A DNA stretch of 64,000 bases, taken from NCBI RefSeq assembly GCF_003633615.1, contig NZ_RBKU01000001.1:2046001-2110000 (forward strand), in the 5' to 3' direction. How positions within the stretch are numbered: position 1 is the stretch's first letter; each line of letters begins with the position of its first letter. Origin of the DNA: Mucilaginibacter gracilis (GTDB lineage Bacteria > Bacteroidota > Bacteroidia > Sphingobacteriales > Sphingobacteriaceae). A program made the position numbers and the translations under genes. Of the stretch, positions 1-8,368 are shown piece after piece. The notes below the pieces were generated by a model, which was not told the DNA's origin, searched no databases, and worked only from the letters and a program-made list of their open reading frames with translations.

Positions 1-2
1 AG

Positions 3-578
3 CTTTTTACTATAATACAGCAAGTGATATGGCTTGCACTGGTGCTTTTAATTGTTGCATTAGTTTTTGTTTACGGCGGGCACAACATTATGTTTTTTGC
101 CGCTACTGCGCTTGTGGTTTTGTATGCGGGTGCCTATGCAAAAAAAACTTTGGGCGGTGTGAAATTTGTGTTTTTAAATACCTGCTGCGTAGCCGTACTT
201 ATTAACCTATTTATTATAACTGTGGTTTATCCCGAATTATTGAGATATAAAGGCGAGGTGCAGGCCGCAAAATATTTGAACACACACCTGAAAGCCGATA
301 AACTAGTTATAGCGGCTTTTGAGGTGCCCGACCCTTTTGAGTTTTATGCAAAGCGCAGGCTTACCTTTATTAATTTGGATAGCGCAATTGCAACTAAAAA
401 CAAAAATACAGTTGTTTTGGTTGAAGATACTTTGGTGGCGCATTTGATAAAACAGCGCATTCCATTTAAGGTATTGCAAAAGTTTAATAATTACCCCAAC
501 GAGAATTTATCTCTGCCTTTTTTGATGGAAACCCAACGTTATAAAACACTAAACCATTACTTTTTGATTACTTTATAA
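3..578 (+). CDS. Membrane glycosyltransferase (ArnT/GT39-like), 3' end only
   Basis: The reading frame is open to the left edge of the window, so only the C-terminal part of the protein, about 190 residues, is present; the GTG at 24 is an internal valine, not a start. Two or three hydrophobic helices fill the first 70 residues, and a soluble tail of about 110 residues follows with the motif FEFYAKRRL. A membrane domain followed by a small soluble alpha/beta tail is the layout of the C-terminus of GT39/ArnT-type lipid-linked sugar transferases. That assignment is an inference from layout and a few motifs. Only 3 bases separate it from murB, so the two are probably co-transcribed. Confidence 0.55.
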   Translation, partial: LFTIIQQVIWLALVLLIVALVFVYGGHNIMFFAATALVVLYAGAYAKKTLGGVKFVFLNTCCVAVLINLFIITVVYPELLRYKGEVQAAKYLNTHLKADKLVIAAFEVPDPFEFYAKRRLTFINLDSAIATKNKNTVVLVEDTLVAHLIKQRIPFKVLQKFNNYPNENLSLPFLMETQRYKTLNHYFLITL

Positions 579-581
579 GCT

Positions 582-1595
582 ATGCTGCAAATTCACCAAA
601 ACGTATCTTTAAAAAACTTTAACACTTTTGGTATTGATGCTTCGGCGCGGTATTTTGTGGAGATAAACCACGAGAACGATTTGGTTGAACTGTTTATGGA
701 CCCGCAATGGCTAACTACCGAACGGCTGGTAATTGGCGGCGGAAGTAATTTACTACTTACAAAAATTTTTGAGGGCTTAGTTATCCGCATTAACATACGT
801 GGTATTGAGCACCGTATTAACCATACCGATGTTTTTATTGAAGCCGGTGCCGGCGAAGTTTGGAACGACCTGGTTAACTATGCCGTGAAATGGGAATTTG
901 CCGGAATGGAAAATTTAAGCCTGATACCAGGTTCGGTAGGAGCATCGCCCATACAAAATATTGGTGCCTACGGCGTGGAGCTTAAAGATGTGTTTGAAAG
1001 TTGCCGCGCATTTGAAATTGCTACCGGCCAATTTAAGTTTTTTGATAAGGAAGCCTGTAACTTTGGCTATCGCGATAGCATATTTAAACAGCATAAGGGG
1101 CAGTATATTATCGTTGGCGTTAAGTTCCGGCTATCGCTTGTGGCAAATATCAATACGCGCTACGGCGCCATTGAGCAGGAGCTCAATAACCGTGGCATAG
1201 GCCAACCTACTATTAAAGATGTTTCGCAGGTGGTATCGTACATCAGGGTATCTAAACTGCCAGATCCATCAACCATAGGCAACGCGGGCAGCTTTTTTAA
1301 AAACCCTGTAATACCGGCTGCCGAATTTGAACCCATTAAAGCTGCATTTCCGGAGGTGGTTAACTTTCCGGCTGGAGACGGTTTGGTAAAGCTGGCCGCC
1401 GGATGGCTCATTGAGCAATGCGGCTGGAAGGGTAAAGTGCTTGGCAATACAGGCACCTGGAAAAACCAGGCACTGGTGCTGGTAAACCATGGCGGGGCTA
1501 CCGGCCTGGAGGTATACAATTTGTCGTCGCAAATCATAGACAGTGTGTACAGTAAATTTGGCGTTATGCTGGAGCGTGAAGTAAATATTGTATAA
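582..1595 (+). CDS. murB: UDP-N-acetylmuramate dehydrogenase MurB
   Basis: This cytoplasmic flavoenzyme reduces UDP-GlcNAc-enolpyruvate to UDP-MurNAc with NADPH, the second committed step of peptidoglycan precursor synthesis. It has 337 residues, the length of type I MurB (E. coli about 340). Visible motifs are the FAD-binding loop IGGGSNLLL near residue 50, the IPGSVGASPIQNIGAYG segment near residues 112-128, and GNAGSFFKNP, whose serine (about residue 237) is the proton donor of the family. The start ATG lies 3 bases after the preceding stop codon, which suggests translational coupling. No key residue appears to be missing. Confidence 0.97.
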   Translation: MLQIHQNVSLKNFNTFGIDASARYFVEINHENDLVELFMDPQWLTTERLVIGGGSNLLLTKIFEGLVIRINIRGIEHRINHTDVFIEAGAGEVWNDLVNYAVKWEFAGMENLSLIPGSVGASPIQNIGAYGVELKDVFESCRAFEIATGQFKFFDKEACNFGYRDSIFKQHKGQYIIVGVKFRLSLVANINTRYGAIEQELNNRGIGQPTIKDVSQVVSYIRVSKLPDPSTIGNAGSFFKNPVIPAAEFEPIKAAFPEVVNFPAGDGLVKLAAGWLIEQCGWKGKVLGNTGTWKNQALVLVNHGGATGLEVYNLSSQIIDSVYSKFGVMLEREVNIV

Positions 1596-1783
1596 TTTTT
1601 GAAAATTGTTTTGAAAACTATACAGTCATTTACAGTCCTTTTTTAGCCTCAATATCTCATTCTAATTTATTTTTGTTAAGCAATTCGGTTTGTCATTAAA
1701 GTGTCTAACAGGTGTTTAGCGTGTTTTTATACCAAAGTTAAAATTGGTTCACGCTAATGTTATGCCGGTAACTGGTATTGTTA

Positions 1784-1816
1784 TTTAATGATACAGATAA
1801 AGCGGTACTATGTTTG
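1784..1816 (+). promoter_or_regulatory. Candidate promoter of the carotenoid-locus sigma factor
   Basis: The 251-base gap 1596-1846 holds no gene. A TATGTTTG at 1809-1816 matches the Bacteroidota -7 element TAnnTTTG, and a TTTA at 1784-1787 sits 21 bases upstream as a poor -33 element. The leader to the ATG at 1847 would be about 25 bases. Confidence 0.4.
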
Positions 1817-1846
1817 TTTAGTTATTAATCACAAACATTTAACACT

Positions 1847-2386
1847 ATGACAAAGATTGAGTTTAACACAATGGTACTACGTCAGGCAAGTTCGTTGAGG
1901 TCATATGCACTTCACTTTACACATGACGCAGATGATGCTAACGACCTTGTTCAAGATACAATGTTAAAGGCAATAACTTATTACAATAAGTTTAAAGAAG
2001 GCACTAATTTAAAAGGATGGTTATATACCATCATGAAAAATACCTTCATCAACAATTATCGTCGTTTTGTTAAGATGAGCACTTTTGTTACTAAGAGCGA
2101 TGAAATATCATCACCAAACTTAGTTTTTAGCTCAACTAAAAACCAGGGCGAAGCAAAATTTGTGATGGACGATATTAAACGCGCTTTAGATAAATTACCG
2201 CAAGATTACTTTGTACCCTTCACGATGTATTTTGACGGGCACAAATACCACGAAATAGCCGATCATTTGGAAATCCCTATCGGTACAGTTAAAACACGCA
2301 TACACGTAGCGCGTAAACTGTTAAAAAAGAACTTAAAAGCTTATGACAACGGCGTTAAAAAACCCGTATATGCCGAAGAAGATTAA
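1847..2386 (+). CDS. RNA polymerase sigma factor, ECF/RpoE type
   Basis: A 179-residue alternative sigma factor. Region 2 (about residues 12-80) contains the DADDLVQDTMLKA-like core promoter-melting segment and the GWLYTIMKNTFIN segment. Region 4 (about residues 115-170) carries LPQDYFVPF and the helix-turn-helix EIADHLEIPIGTVKTRIHVARK. It stands alone, with no anti-sigma gene beside it, and converges on crtI. In related Sphingobacteriaceae a sigma gene of this kind often neighbours the carotenoid genes, so control of the locus is plausible but not shown here. A hairpin terminator follows the stop. Confidence 0.9.
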   Translation: MTKIEFNTMVLRQASSLRSYALHFTHDADDANDLVQDTMLKAITYYNKFKEGTNLKGWLYTIMKNTFINNYRRFVKMSTFVTKSDEISSPNLVFSSTKNQGEAKFVMDDIKRALDKLPQDYFVPFTMYFDGHKYHEIADHLEIPIGTVKTRIHVARKLLKKNLKAYDNGVKKPVYAEED

Positions 2387-2420
2387 TTATTAGCACATAA
2401 ACTCAACATATATATAGAAG

Positions 2421-2450
2421 ATGGCCCGTTTTAAACAGCGGGCCATTTTT
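2421..2450. terminator. Bidirectional terminator between sigma gene and crtI
   Basis: An 8-base perfect stem (ATGGCCCG at 2421-2428, CGGGCCAT at 2439-2446) is followed by a T run. It lies between two convergent genes. Confidence 0.85.
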
Positions 2451-2469
2451 ATTTTGGGTTATAATACCA

Positions 2470-3954
2470 TTACTCCCCTGTCATCAACTTCATCGCTTCT
2501 TTAGCTGCTACCTGGCCCGATATTAAAGCCGGCGGTACTCCAGGGCCCGGCACGGTTAGCTGGCCGGTGTAGAGCATGTTTTTTACCTTTTTGGCTTTCA
2601 TGCTCGGTTTAAAAAATGCCGTTTGGGCAAGGGTGTTGGCCAGGCCATAAGCGTTGCCTTTGTACGAGTTGTAATCGTTTTTAAAATCGGTTAGGGCGTA
2701 GCTGCGTTTTACAACAATGTTGTTGCGGATGGTTTGGCCGGTAATGGCTTCAAAGCGATCCATCATAATGTTGAAATACTTTTCTCGGGTTTCTTCATCG
2801 TCGTGCAAATCGGGAGCCAGGGGCATCAGGAAAAATAAATTTTCGCAACCCGGAGGTGCAACGCTATCATCGGTTTGTGATGTACACGATACATAAAACA
2901 ATGGCTTATCCGGCCATTGCGGATCGGTGTAGATGTGGTGGGCATGGAGATCAAAATCTTCATCAAAAAATAAATTGTGATGTTTTATGCCCGGTAACTT
3001 TTTGTTAACGCCAATAAAATACACCAGGCTTGAGGGCGACATGGTGCGGCCATCCCAGTGCTTTTCGGTATAGTTGCGGTATTGTTTATCAAGTAGTTGC
3101 TGGTCAACAAATTTATAGTCGGCCCCGGCAATAATAAAATCGGCGTTAAATGTGCCCTGGTTGGTATCAACAGATTGTGCTTTGCCGTTAACTACATTTA
3201 TTTTTGTTGCGGCGGTGTTTAACTTAATTTGTACACCTAAGCCGGTAGCAACGCTAACCATAGCCTTTACAATTTCGTTCATGCCGCCCATAGGGTACCA
3301 GGTGCCCAGTGATAAATCGGCATAGTTCATGAGGCTGTACATGGCCGGGGTATTTTGGGGCGTGGCACCTAAAAACAGCACCGGGAACTCCAGCAGTTTA
3401 ATTAGTTTAGGATTAGTAAAATACTTGCGCACGTGCTTGCTCATACTACTGAGCATTTGAATGCGCAGGCTTTCGCGGATGAGGCGCAGATCAATAAATT
3501 CGGTAATGGAGTGCGAGGGGCGAAAAACATAATCGCACATGGCAACCTCATATTTGTATTTGGCCTGTATTAAAAACTGCTTTAAGCCTGCGCTGCTGCC
3601 GGGCTCAATACTATCAAACAATTGTTCAAGTTGCTGCATACCGGCGGGTACGTCCATCTCGTCGTTATCGCCATAATAAATGCGATAGCCGGGGTCTAAC
3701 CGGGTAAGCTGATAGTAGTCGGTTACTTTTTTGTCAAACAGGGCAAAGTAATTTTCAAAAACGTCGGGCATCCAATACCAGCTTGGGCCCATATCAAACT
3801 TAAAGCCGTCTTTCTCCCAAACACGTGCCCGGCCACCGGGCTGATCGTTTTTTTCGAGAATGGTAACCTTATGGCCTTCTTTTGCCAACACGGATGCGGC
3901 GGATAAACCGGCGAAACCGGCACCTATAACGATAATGTTTTGGGGGTTGTTCAT
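2470..3954 (-). CDS. crtI: Phytoene desaturase CrtI
   Basis: FAD-dependent desaturase that converts colourless phytoene to lycopene or neurosporene, usually membrane-associated. It has 494 residues, the normal CrtI length. The N-terminus has the Rossmann dinucleotide motif VIGAGFAGLSAA, followed by EKNDQPGGRARVWEKDGF and the FDMGPSWYWMPDVF segment. The C-terminus carries the family signature with YTGQLTVPGPGVPPALISG. It is transcribed divergently from crtB across a 313-base gap, so the two steps of the pathway could share a control region. Whether the product is lycopene or a less desaturated carotene cannot be read from sequence. Confidence 0.96.
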   Translation of the reverse strand: MNNPQNIIVIGAGFAGLSAASVLAKEGHKVTILEKNDQPGGRARVWEKDGFKFDMGPSWYWMPDVFENYFALFDKKVTDYYQLTRLDPGYRIYYGDNDEMDVPAGMQQLEQLFDSIEPGSSAGLKQFLIQAKYKYEVAMCDYVFRPSHSITEFIDLRLIRESLRIQMLSSMSKHVRKYFTNPKLIKLLEFPVLFLGATPQNTPAMYSLMNYADLSLGTWYPMGGMNEIVKAMVSVATGLGVQIKLNTAATKINVVNGKAQSVDTNQGTFNADFIIAGADYKFVDQQLLDKQYRNYTEKHWDGRTMSPSSLVYFIGVNKKLPGIKHHNLFFDEDFDLHAHHIYTDPQWPDKPLFYVSCTSQTDDSVAPPGCENLFFLMPLAPDLHDDEETREKYFNIMMDRFEAITGQTIRNNIVVKRSYALTDFKNDYNSYKGNAYGLANTLAQTAFFKPSMKAKKVKNMLYTGQLTVPGPGVPPALISGQVAAKEAMKLMTGE

Positions 3955-4288
3955 GTTTAATTTGCCTGCAAATTAAGCAAATGTTAGAGATATTAGCGAA
4001 GCTATAATATATAGTGATAGTGGTGTGACAACGAATGTTTTTGAACCGAAAGTGTTGTTTTTTGGGTTAAAAAAAAGAAAAAGCTGGCTTTAAGTTATTA
4101 GCACGCAAGCTTGCCATATGTGCTAAAATTGCAGGAGCTGTTTTGAAAGTTTTACTAAGCATGCAATGTGCGCAATTTTTAAGCGTTTTTTTGTTAATGA
4201 TGAATAGGATACGCTTTTAGTTTGTTTTTTATCACTGCTGATTGAATGATAAATTATATATAAGTTTGTGAAGCGTATGGCCAACCAA
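3955..4288. promoter_or_regulatory. Divergent crtI/crtB control region
   Basis: About 330 bases without a gene between divergent carotenoid genes. The only clear signal is a perfect -7 element TAAGTTTG at 4261-4268, reading toward crtB. It overlaps the GTG at 4268, which therefore cannot be the crtB start if this promoter is used. A weak ATTG at 4241-4244 could serve as -33. No tandem repeats or strong hairpins were seen. Confidence 0.5.
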
Positions 4289-5122
4289 ATGGATTTGTAT
4301 ACCGAAACCTGCTTTAAGTGCAGTAAAGTAATTACCCATCAATACAGTACTTCGTTCGGCATGGGCATAAAAGCCTTTGATAAGGGTTGCCAGGATGCTA
4401 TTTATGCTATTTATGGTTTTGTACGCTATGCCGACGAAATTGTGGATACTTTTCACGGGCACGATAAAGCAAAACTGATTGCCGGTTTTAGGCTGGAAAC
4501 CTTTATAGCCATTGAGCAGGGCATTAGCCTTAACCCGGTTTTACAATCGTTTCAATACGTGGTTAACAAATACCGTATTGAGAAGGATTTGATTGAGGCC
4601 TTTTTACGATCGATGGAGATGGACCTTGAAAAAACGGCTTACACAGAAACAGGCTATCAGGAATATATTTACGGTAGCGCGGAGGTTGTGGGGCTGATGT
4701 GCCTGCGGGTTTTTTGCAGTAACGACGATGAACTGTACAGAAAATTACTGCCGGGGGCGCGTAGCCTTGGTGCGGCTTTTCAGAAAGTGAATTTTTTGAG
4801 AGACGTGCGGTCGGACTTTGAGGAGCGGGGGCGCACCTATTTCCCCGGTGTGGATTTTGCCGGTTTTACCCTTCGCGATAAGCAGCTAATAGAGGCCGAT
4901 ATTCAGCAAGATTTTGATAATGCCATTACCGGGATACGCGGCCTGCCCAAAGCTGCCAGGTTGGGGGTTTATGTGGCGTATGTGTATTATTTACAGCTTT
5001 TTAAAAAAATAAAAGGTATTTCGCCGCAGGTTATACTGCAAAAACGAGTACGCATTAACGACGGTTATAAAATGGCACTATACGTTAAGGCCCTGTTAAA
5101 GCAAAGGTTTAATATGATATGA
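4289..5122 (+). CDS. crtB: Phytoene synthase CrtB
   Basis: Condenses two geranylgeranyl diphosphates to phytoene, the first dedicated carotenoid step. The two aspartate-rich substrate motifs are present: YADEIVD near residue 50 and the second in FLRDVRSDFEERGRTYFP near residues 170-187. YSTSFGMGI near the N-terminus matches the family. The frame is open from a GTG at 4268, with ATGs at 4277 and 4289. The last (MDLYTETC) is preferred because the likely -7 promoter element covers 4261-4268 and because 277 residues fits the family. The stop overlaps the next start as ATGA, implying translational coupling. Confidence 0.95.
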   Translation: MDLYTETCFKCSKVITHQYSTSFGMGIKAFDKGCQDAIYAIYGFVRYADEIVDTFHGHDKAKLIAGFRLETFIAIEQGISLNPVLQSFQYVVNKYRIEKDLIEAFLRSMEMDLEKTAYTETGYQEYIYGSAEVVGLMCLRVFCSNDDELYRKLLPGARSLGAAFQKVNFLRDVRSDFEERGRTYFPGVDFAGFTLRDKQLIEADIQQDFDNAITGIRGLPKAARLGVYVAYVYYLQLFKKIKGISPQVILQKRVRINDGYKMALYVKALLKQRFNMI

Positions 5123-5652
5123 GGGGTTTATTTTTAGCAATTATTTTAAGCTTTACGTGCGCCGTTTGCCGCGCCGATGGCCAGCCCGACCTTAAAGTGC
5201 TGCGCAAACAATTGTTGTTGGCTATTGATAACGGCCGCGTTACCGATTCGTTATACAACGCGCTTAACCTGTCGGCAAAGAAAACACCGCTTACCACCGC
5301 CTATATTGGCGCGCTTGATGCCCTGAAGGCAAAGCACACCTGGAACCCTTATAACAAGATAAAGTACTTAAACTTATCGGAAAAGCAACTGCAACAGGCT
5401 GTTAGCCAAGATCCGCATAATATTGAAATATTGTTTATGCGGTTTTCTATACAGCATAATGTACCGGGTTTTTTGGGTTTTGGCAAAAACCTTGATGCCG
5501 ATATGCAGGAGATGTTAACCCAGCTAAACCGTAAAAATTATGGCACCGCCGATAAAGAACTTACCATAAGCATTATTAAATTTTTGATAGACTGCAAACG
5601 CTGCACCGTGGTAGAAAACGATAAGCTTTATAAACAATTGGCCGCTTTATGA
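5119..5652 (+). CDS. Exported protein of unknown function in the carotenoid operon
   Basis: A 177-residue protein with a clear signal peptide (residues 1 to about 19, ending in CRADG). The mature part is helical, with TPR-like spacing (SEKQLQQAVSQDPHNIEILFM around residues 94-114) and two cysteines in KRCTVV near the C-terminus. I do not recognise an enzymatic family. It is coupled on both sides by 4-base ATGA overlaps to crtB and to the lycopene cyclase, so it is probably made in step with them. A periplasmic role linked to carotenoid handling is inference only. Confidence 0.8.
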   Translation: MRGLFLAIILSFTCAVCRADGQPDLKVLRKQLLLAIDNGRVTDSLYNALNLSAKKTPLTTAYIGALDALKAKHTWNPYNKIKYLNLSEKQLQQAVSQDPHNIEILFMRFSIQHNVPGFLGFGKNLDADMQEMLTQLNRKNYGTADKELTISIIKFLIDCKRCTVVENDKLYKQLAAL

Positions 5653-6332
5653 CGCATTATGCTTACCTGTTTATTAACATTGCTACCGTGTTTTTCCCTA
5701 TTGTGCTATCGTTTGATAAGCGCGTAGCTTTTTACAAAAGCTGGAAATTTATTTGGCCCGGCATGGCCATAACCGGCTTTATATTTTTAGCCTGGGACAT
5801 ACTTTTTACCCTTAATGGCGTTTGGAGCTTTAACCCTAATTACATTTTGGGGCTAAGCATTGCAGGGCTACCGCTTGAAGAGGTATTGTTTTTTTTAACC
5901 GTGCCCTTTGCCTGCATTTTTATTTACCAGTGCCTTAACTACTACGTTAAATGGAAACCTGCCGATTTTATTGTTGGCGTAATGTGCAGTGCCACTGTGG
6001 TATATAGCTTGCTAAACTGCTGCTTTAACTACCATAAACTTTATACCCTGGTTACCTTTGGCACACTGGCGCCTTTGCTTATTTACATACAGTTTGTGTT
6101 GCGCGCAAAGTGGCTAAACCGTTTTTTTATGGCCTATGCAGTTACTTTGATACCTTTTTATATTGTTAACGGCATACTAACGGGCGTGCCCATTGTGCTT
6201 TATAACAACGCCCAAAACCTGGGCACCAGGGTAGGCACCATACCGCTGGAAGACCATTTTTACTTAATGGCGCTATTGCTGATGAATATTGCCTTTTTTG
6301 AATATTACCGTAAAGGCAAAGCGGTTAATTAG
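5649..6332 (+). CDS. Lycopene cyclase domain protein (fused CrtYc-CrtYd type)
   Basis: Integral membrane protein of 227 residues with about seven hydrophobic helices. It contains two halves, each with the cyclase signature: GLPLEEVLFF near residue 77 and IPLEDHFYL near residue 198. This is the layout of the small heterodimeric bacterial lycopene beta-cyclase subunits (CrtYc and CrtYd) joined in one chain, also seen in fungal bifunctional enzymes. The expected reaction is ring closure of lycopene to beta- or gamma-carotene. No hydroxylase (crtZ) or ketolase gene is next to it, so the end product may be an unsubstituted cyclic carotene unless such genes are elsewhere. Confidence 0.9.
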   Translation: MTHYAYLFINIATVFFPIVLSFDKRVAFYKSWKFIWPGMAITGFIFLAWDILFTLNGVWSFNPNYILGLSIAGLPLEEVLFFLTVPFACIFIYQCLNYYVKWKPADFIVGVMCSATVVYSLLNCCFNYHKLYTLVTFGTLAPLLIYIQFVLRAKWLNRFFMAYAVTLIPFYIVNGILTGVPIVLYNNAQNLGTRVGTIPLEDHFYLMALLLMNIAFFEYYRKGKAVN

Positions 6333-6365
6333 TTATTAAGTTATTAAGGTTTTGAATTAAAAAGC

Positions 6366-6611
6366 ATGTTAGGCACTCCGCAACTACCAACCTATACCAA
6401 AAGCCAACTGGCCCTGCGTAACGGGCAAGACAAGCCCCAAATATGGGTTGCCTACCTGGGCATGATATACGACGTTACCGACAGCCGCCTATGGCGAAAC
6501 GGCAAACACTACGAACACTGGGCCGGGCAGGATTTAACCGACGAACTGAAGGATGCCCCGCATACCGAAAAGGTGTTTGAAAAGTTTGTTGTGGTTGGGG
6601 TGTTGGGGTAA
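6366..6611 (+). CDS. Cytochrome b5-like heme-binding domain protein
   Basis: An 81-residue single-domain protein. The fold markers of the cytochrome b5 family are present: YTKSQLALRNGQDKPQIWVAYLGMIYDVTDS at the start, and W-x-x-GKHYEHWAGQDLT with histidines that could bind heme or another ligand. No membrane segment is visible. It lies 33 bases after the cyclase gene on the same strand, so it may belong to the carotenoid operon as an electron carrier, but small proteins of this family are also found alone. Confidence 0.8.
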   Translation: MLGTPQLPTYTKSQLALRNGQDKPQIWVAYLGMIYDVTDSRLWRNGKHYEHWAGQDLTDELKDAPHTEKVFEKFVVVGVLG

Positions 6612-6639
6612 GGAGCGGCTATCTGCTCTAAACAGGAAA

Positions 6640-7235
6640 AGCGCAAATTTAATTCTTACAATATCCCCCCAGATCAATTTTGAAGGATTGAATGATTGAG
6701 GGATTGAATGGGGATTTGGTGCTATGCTTATTTTTGAATGATGCTGATGTGGAAAACGCAAAGCTTGAAACAGGAAAATCACAGATTTAATTCTTACAAT
6801 ACCCCCCCCCAGATTAATTTTGAAGGATTGAAGGATTGAATGATTGAGGGATTGAATGGAAGCTACAAAGCTTGGAAACATGAAAAGCACAAATTTAATT
6901 CTTACAATATCCCCCCCCCAGATCAATTTTGAAGGATTGAATGATTGAAGTATTGAATAGGGATTTAGCATCATTGGTTATTTTTGAATGGTGCTGATGT
7001 GGAAACTGCAAAGCTTGGGAATTGGAAAAGCACAAATTTAATTCTTACAATATCCCCCCCCAGATTAATTTTGAAGGATTGAATGATTGAGGGATTGAAT
7101 GGAAGCGACAAAGCTTGGAATTAAGAAAAGCACAAAATAAAATCTTACAATATCCCCCCCCCCAGATTAATTTTGAAGGATTGAATGGCGATTTGCTATT
7201 GCGCTTATTTTTGAATGGTGCTGATGTGGAAGCCT
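6640..7235 (+). repeat. Poly-C / octamer tandem repeat array
   Basis: Five copies of a non-coding unit. Each begins CTTACAATA(T), then a C run, then AGAT(C/T)AATTTT, then tandem 8-base words of the type GAAGGATT/GAATGATT/GAGGGATT, ending in GAATGG. The C runs are 6 (6665-6670), 9 (6802-6810), 9 (6911-6919), 8 (7054-7061) and 10 (7154-7163). The octamer count varies too. Copies are separated alternately by a long spacer (containing TTATTTTTGAATG-TGCTGATGTGG) and a short one (AAGC-ACAAAGCTTGG), which gives a higher-order period of about 245 bases. The reverse-strand open frames here only translate the repeat (NPSKLIWG). Confidence 0.9.
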
Positions 7236-7335
7236 TAAAGGCTAGCATTAAGATAAGCGCAAAACTGCTGTAAAAATCTCAAATCATATTTTTTTTTGAG
7301 AAGCTCTTTTTTTTTTCGGATATTTGCCTGGAAAA

Positions 7336-7362
7336 CTTATGGTTATAGTCTATAACCATAAG
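7336..7362. promoter_or_regulatory. Perfect dyad upstream of comA-like gene
   Basis: Two 12-base arms (CTTATGGTTATA and its inverse complement) are separated by 3 bases and end 18 bases before the ATG at 7381. There is no T run, so it is more like an operator or a 5'-leader hairpin than a terminator. T-rich tracts precede it at about 7290-7316. Confidence 0.5.
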
Positions 7363-7380
7363 TAATAATAAAAACACACA

Positions 7381-8142
7381 ATGAACTATCATTTAAACAA
7401 CCTCCCCGAGCGCCAGGTTAAACCCCGTCAGCATGGTTTAACTATGGTGATGGATAAAGGCTTAAGCTGCCGCCAGGTAGAAGATTTTATTGAAGTAGCC
7501 GGTCCGCATTCGGATATTGTAAAATTAGGTTGGGCTACGTCGTTTGTTACGCCCAAACTCGAAGAAAAATTACAGATATACCGCGATGCCAAATTGCCGG
7601 TATACTTTGGGGGTACCTTGTTTGAGGCTTTTATTATTCGTAACCAGTTTGACGATTACCGCCGCATACTCGAAAAATATAAAATGGAGTACTGCGAAGT
7701 GTCTGATGGTTCTATCACCATAGAACACGATATAAAATGCGAATACATCCGCAAGTTAAGCGAGCAGATAACCGTAATATCCGAAGTGGGCTCAAAGGAT
7801 GTGCAAAAAATATTTGCGCCCTACAAATGGATTAAATTAATGAACGCCGAAATTGAAGCCGGCTCGTGGAAAGTAATTGCCGAAGCTCGCGAAAGTGGCA
7901 ATGTAGGCATCTACCGCGATTCGGGCGAGGTGCGCCAGGGTTTGGTTGATGAGATATTAACCCAAATACCGCAAGAAACCATTATATGGGAAGCTCCGCA
8001 AAAAGCACAGCAGGTTTGGTTTATTAAGCTACTGGGTGCCAATGTAAACCTGGGCAACATTGCACCGTTTGATATGATACCCTTAGAAACCCTGCGTTTA
8101 GGCCTCCGCAGCGATACCTTCGATCATTTTATTAATTTGTGA
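7381..8142 (+). CDS. Phosphosulfolactate synthase family protein (ComA-like)
   Basis: The 253-residue TIM-barrel protein matches the ComA family, which in methanogens adds sulfite to phosphoenolpyruvate to make phosphosulfolactate, the first step of coenzyme M synthesis. Family features include GLTMVMDKGLS near the N-terminus, DIVKLGWATSF, YFGGTLFE, YCEVSDGS and the C-terminal WEAPQKAQQVWFIKLLGANVNLGNI. Length is as expected. Bacteroidota do not make coenzyme M, so the product probably feeds another sulfonate. It stands alone between two repeat regions, with a dyad in its leader, and no sulfonate gene is adjacent. Confidence 0.88.
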   Translation: MNYHLNNLPERQVKPRQHGLTMVMDKGLSCRQVEDFIEVAGPHSDIVKLGWATSFVTPKLEEKLQIYRDAKLPVYFGGTLFEAFIIRNQFDDYRRILEKYKMEYCEVSDGSITIEHDIKCEYIRKLSEQITVISEVGSKDVQKIFAPYKWIKLMNAEIEAGSWKVIAEARESGNVGIYRDSGEVRQGLVDEILTQIPQETIIWEAPQKAQQVWFIKLLGANVNLGNIAPFDMIPLETLRLGLRSDTFDHFINL

Positions 8143-8340
8143 TTTTAGCGATTTAGGATTGATTTCACCGATTTTTGTTTTTGATTTCACCGATTATTAG
8201 GATTGATTTCACCGATTTTAATTTTATTGCGAATTGCTGATTTTTAAAATCAAACAAACCGTGTAGTTTTGGTTGTTATATACAAGCTGGTTTAAATCAA
8301 TCCATCGGCGCAATCAATTCTAATAATCGGTGGAATCAAA
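8143..8340. repeat. Intergenic inverted repeat of GATTTCACCGATT type
   Basis: The gap between comA and aroE is filled by words such as GATTTCACC GATTATTAG GATT, spaced by 9 or 13 bases on the left. Their inverse complement (AATCGGTG-AATC) lies on the right. About 28 bases at 8180-8208 pair with 8312-8340 with roughly two mismatches. The right arm ends about 30 bases before the aroE ATG and supplies a spurious upstream start at 8330. Confidence 0.8.
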
Positions 8341-8368
8341 TGCAATCGGTGTAATCAAAAAAAACAAT

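Noticed and set aside
6640..7235. CRISPR array
   Set aside because: The spacers are themselves repeats of two kinds, the unit is degenerate and of variable length, and no cas gene is near.
6534..7248. Reverse-strand open frames in the 6.6-7.2 kb region as genes
   Set aside because: They only translate the poly-C/octamer repeat (NPSKLIWG recurring) and have no conserved fold or start context.
8330..8368. Upstream ATG of aroE
   Set aside because: The 13 extra codons are translated repeat sequence, and the family starts at MKHFGLIGYP.
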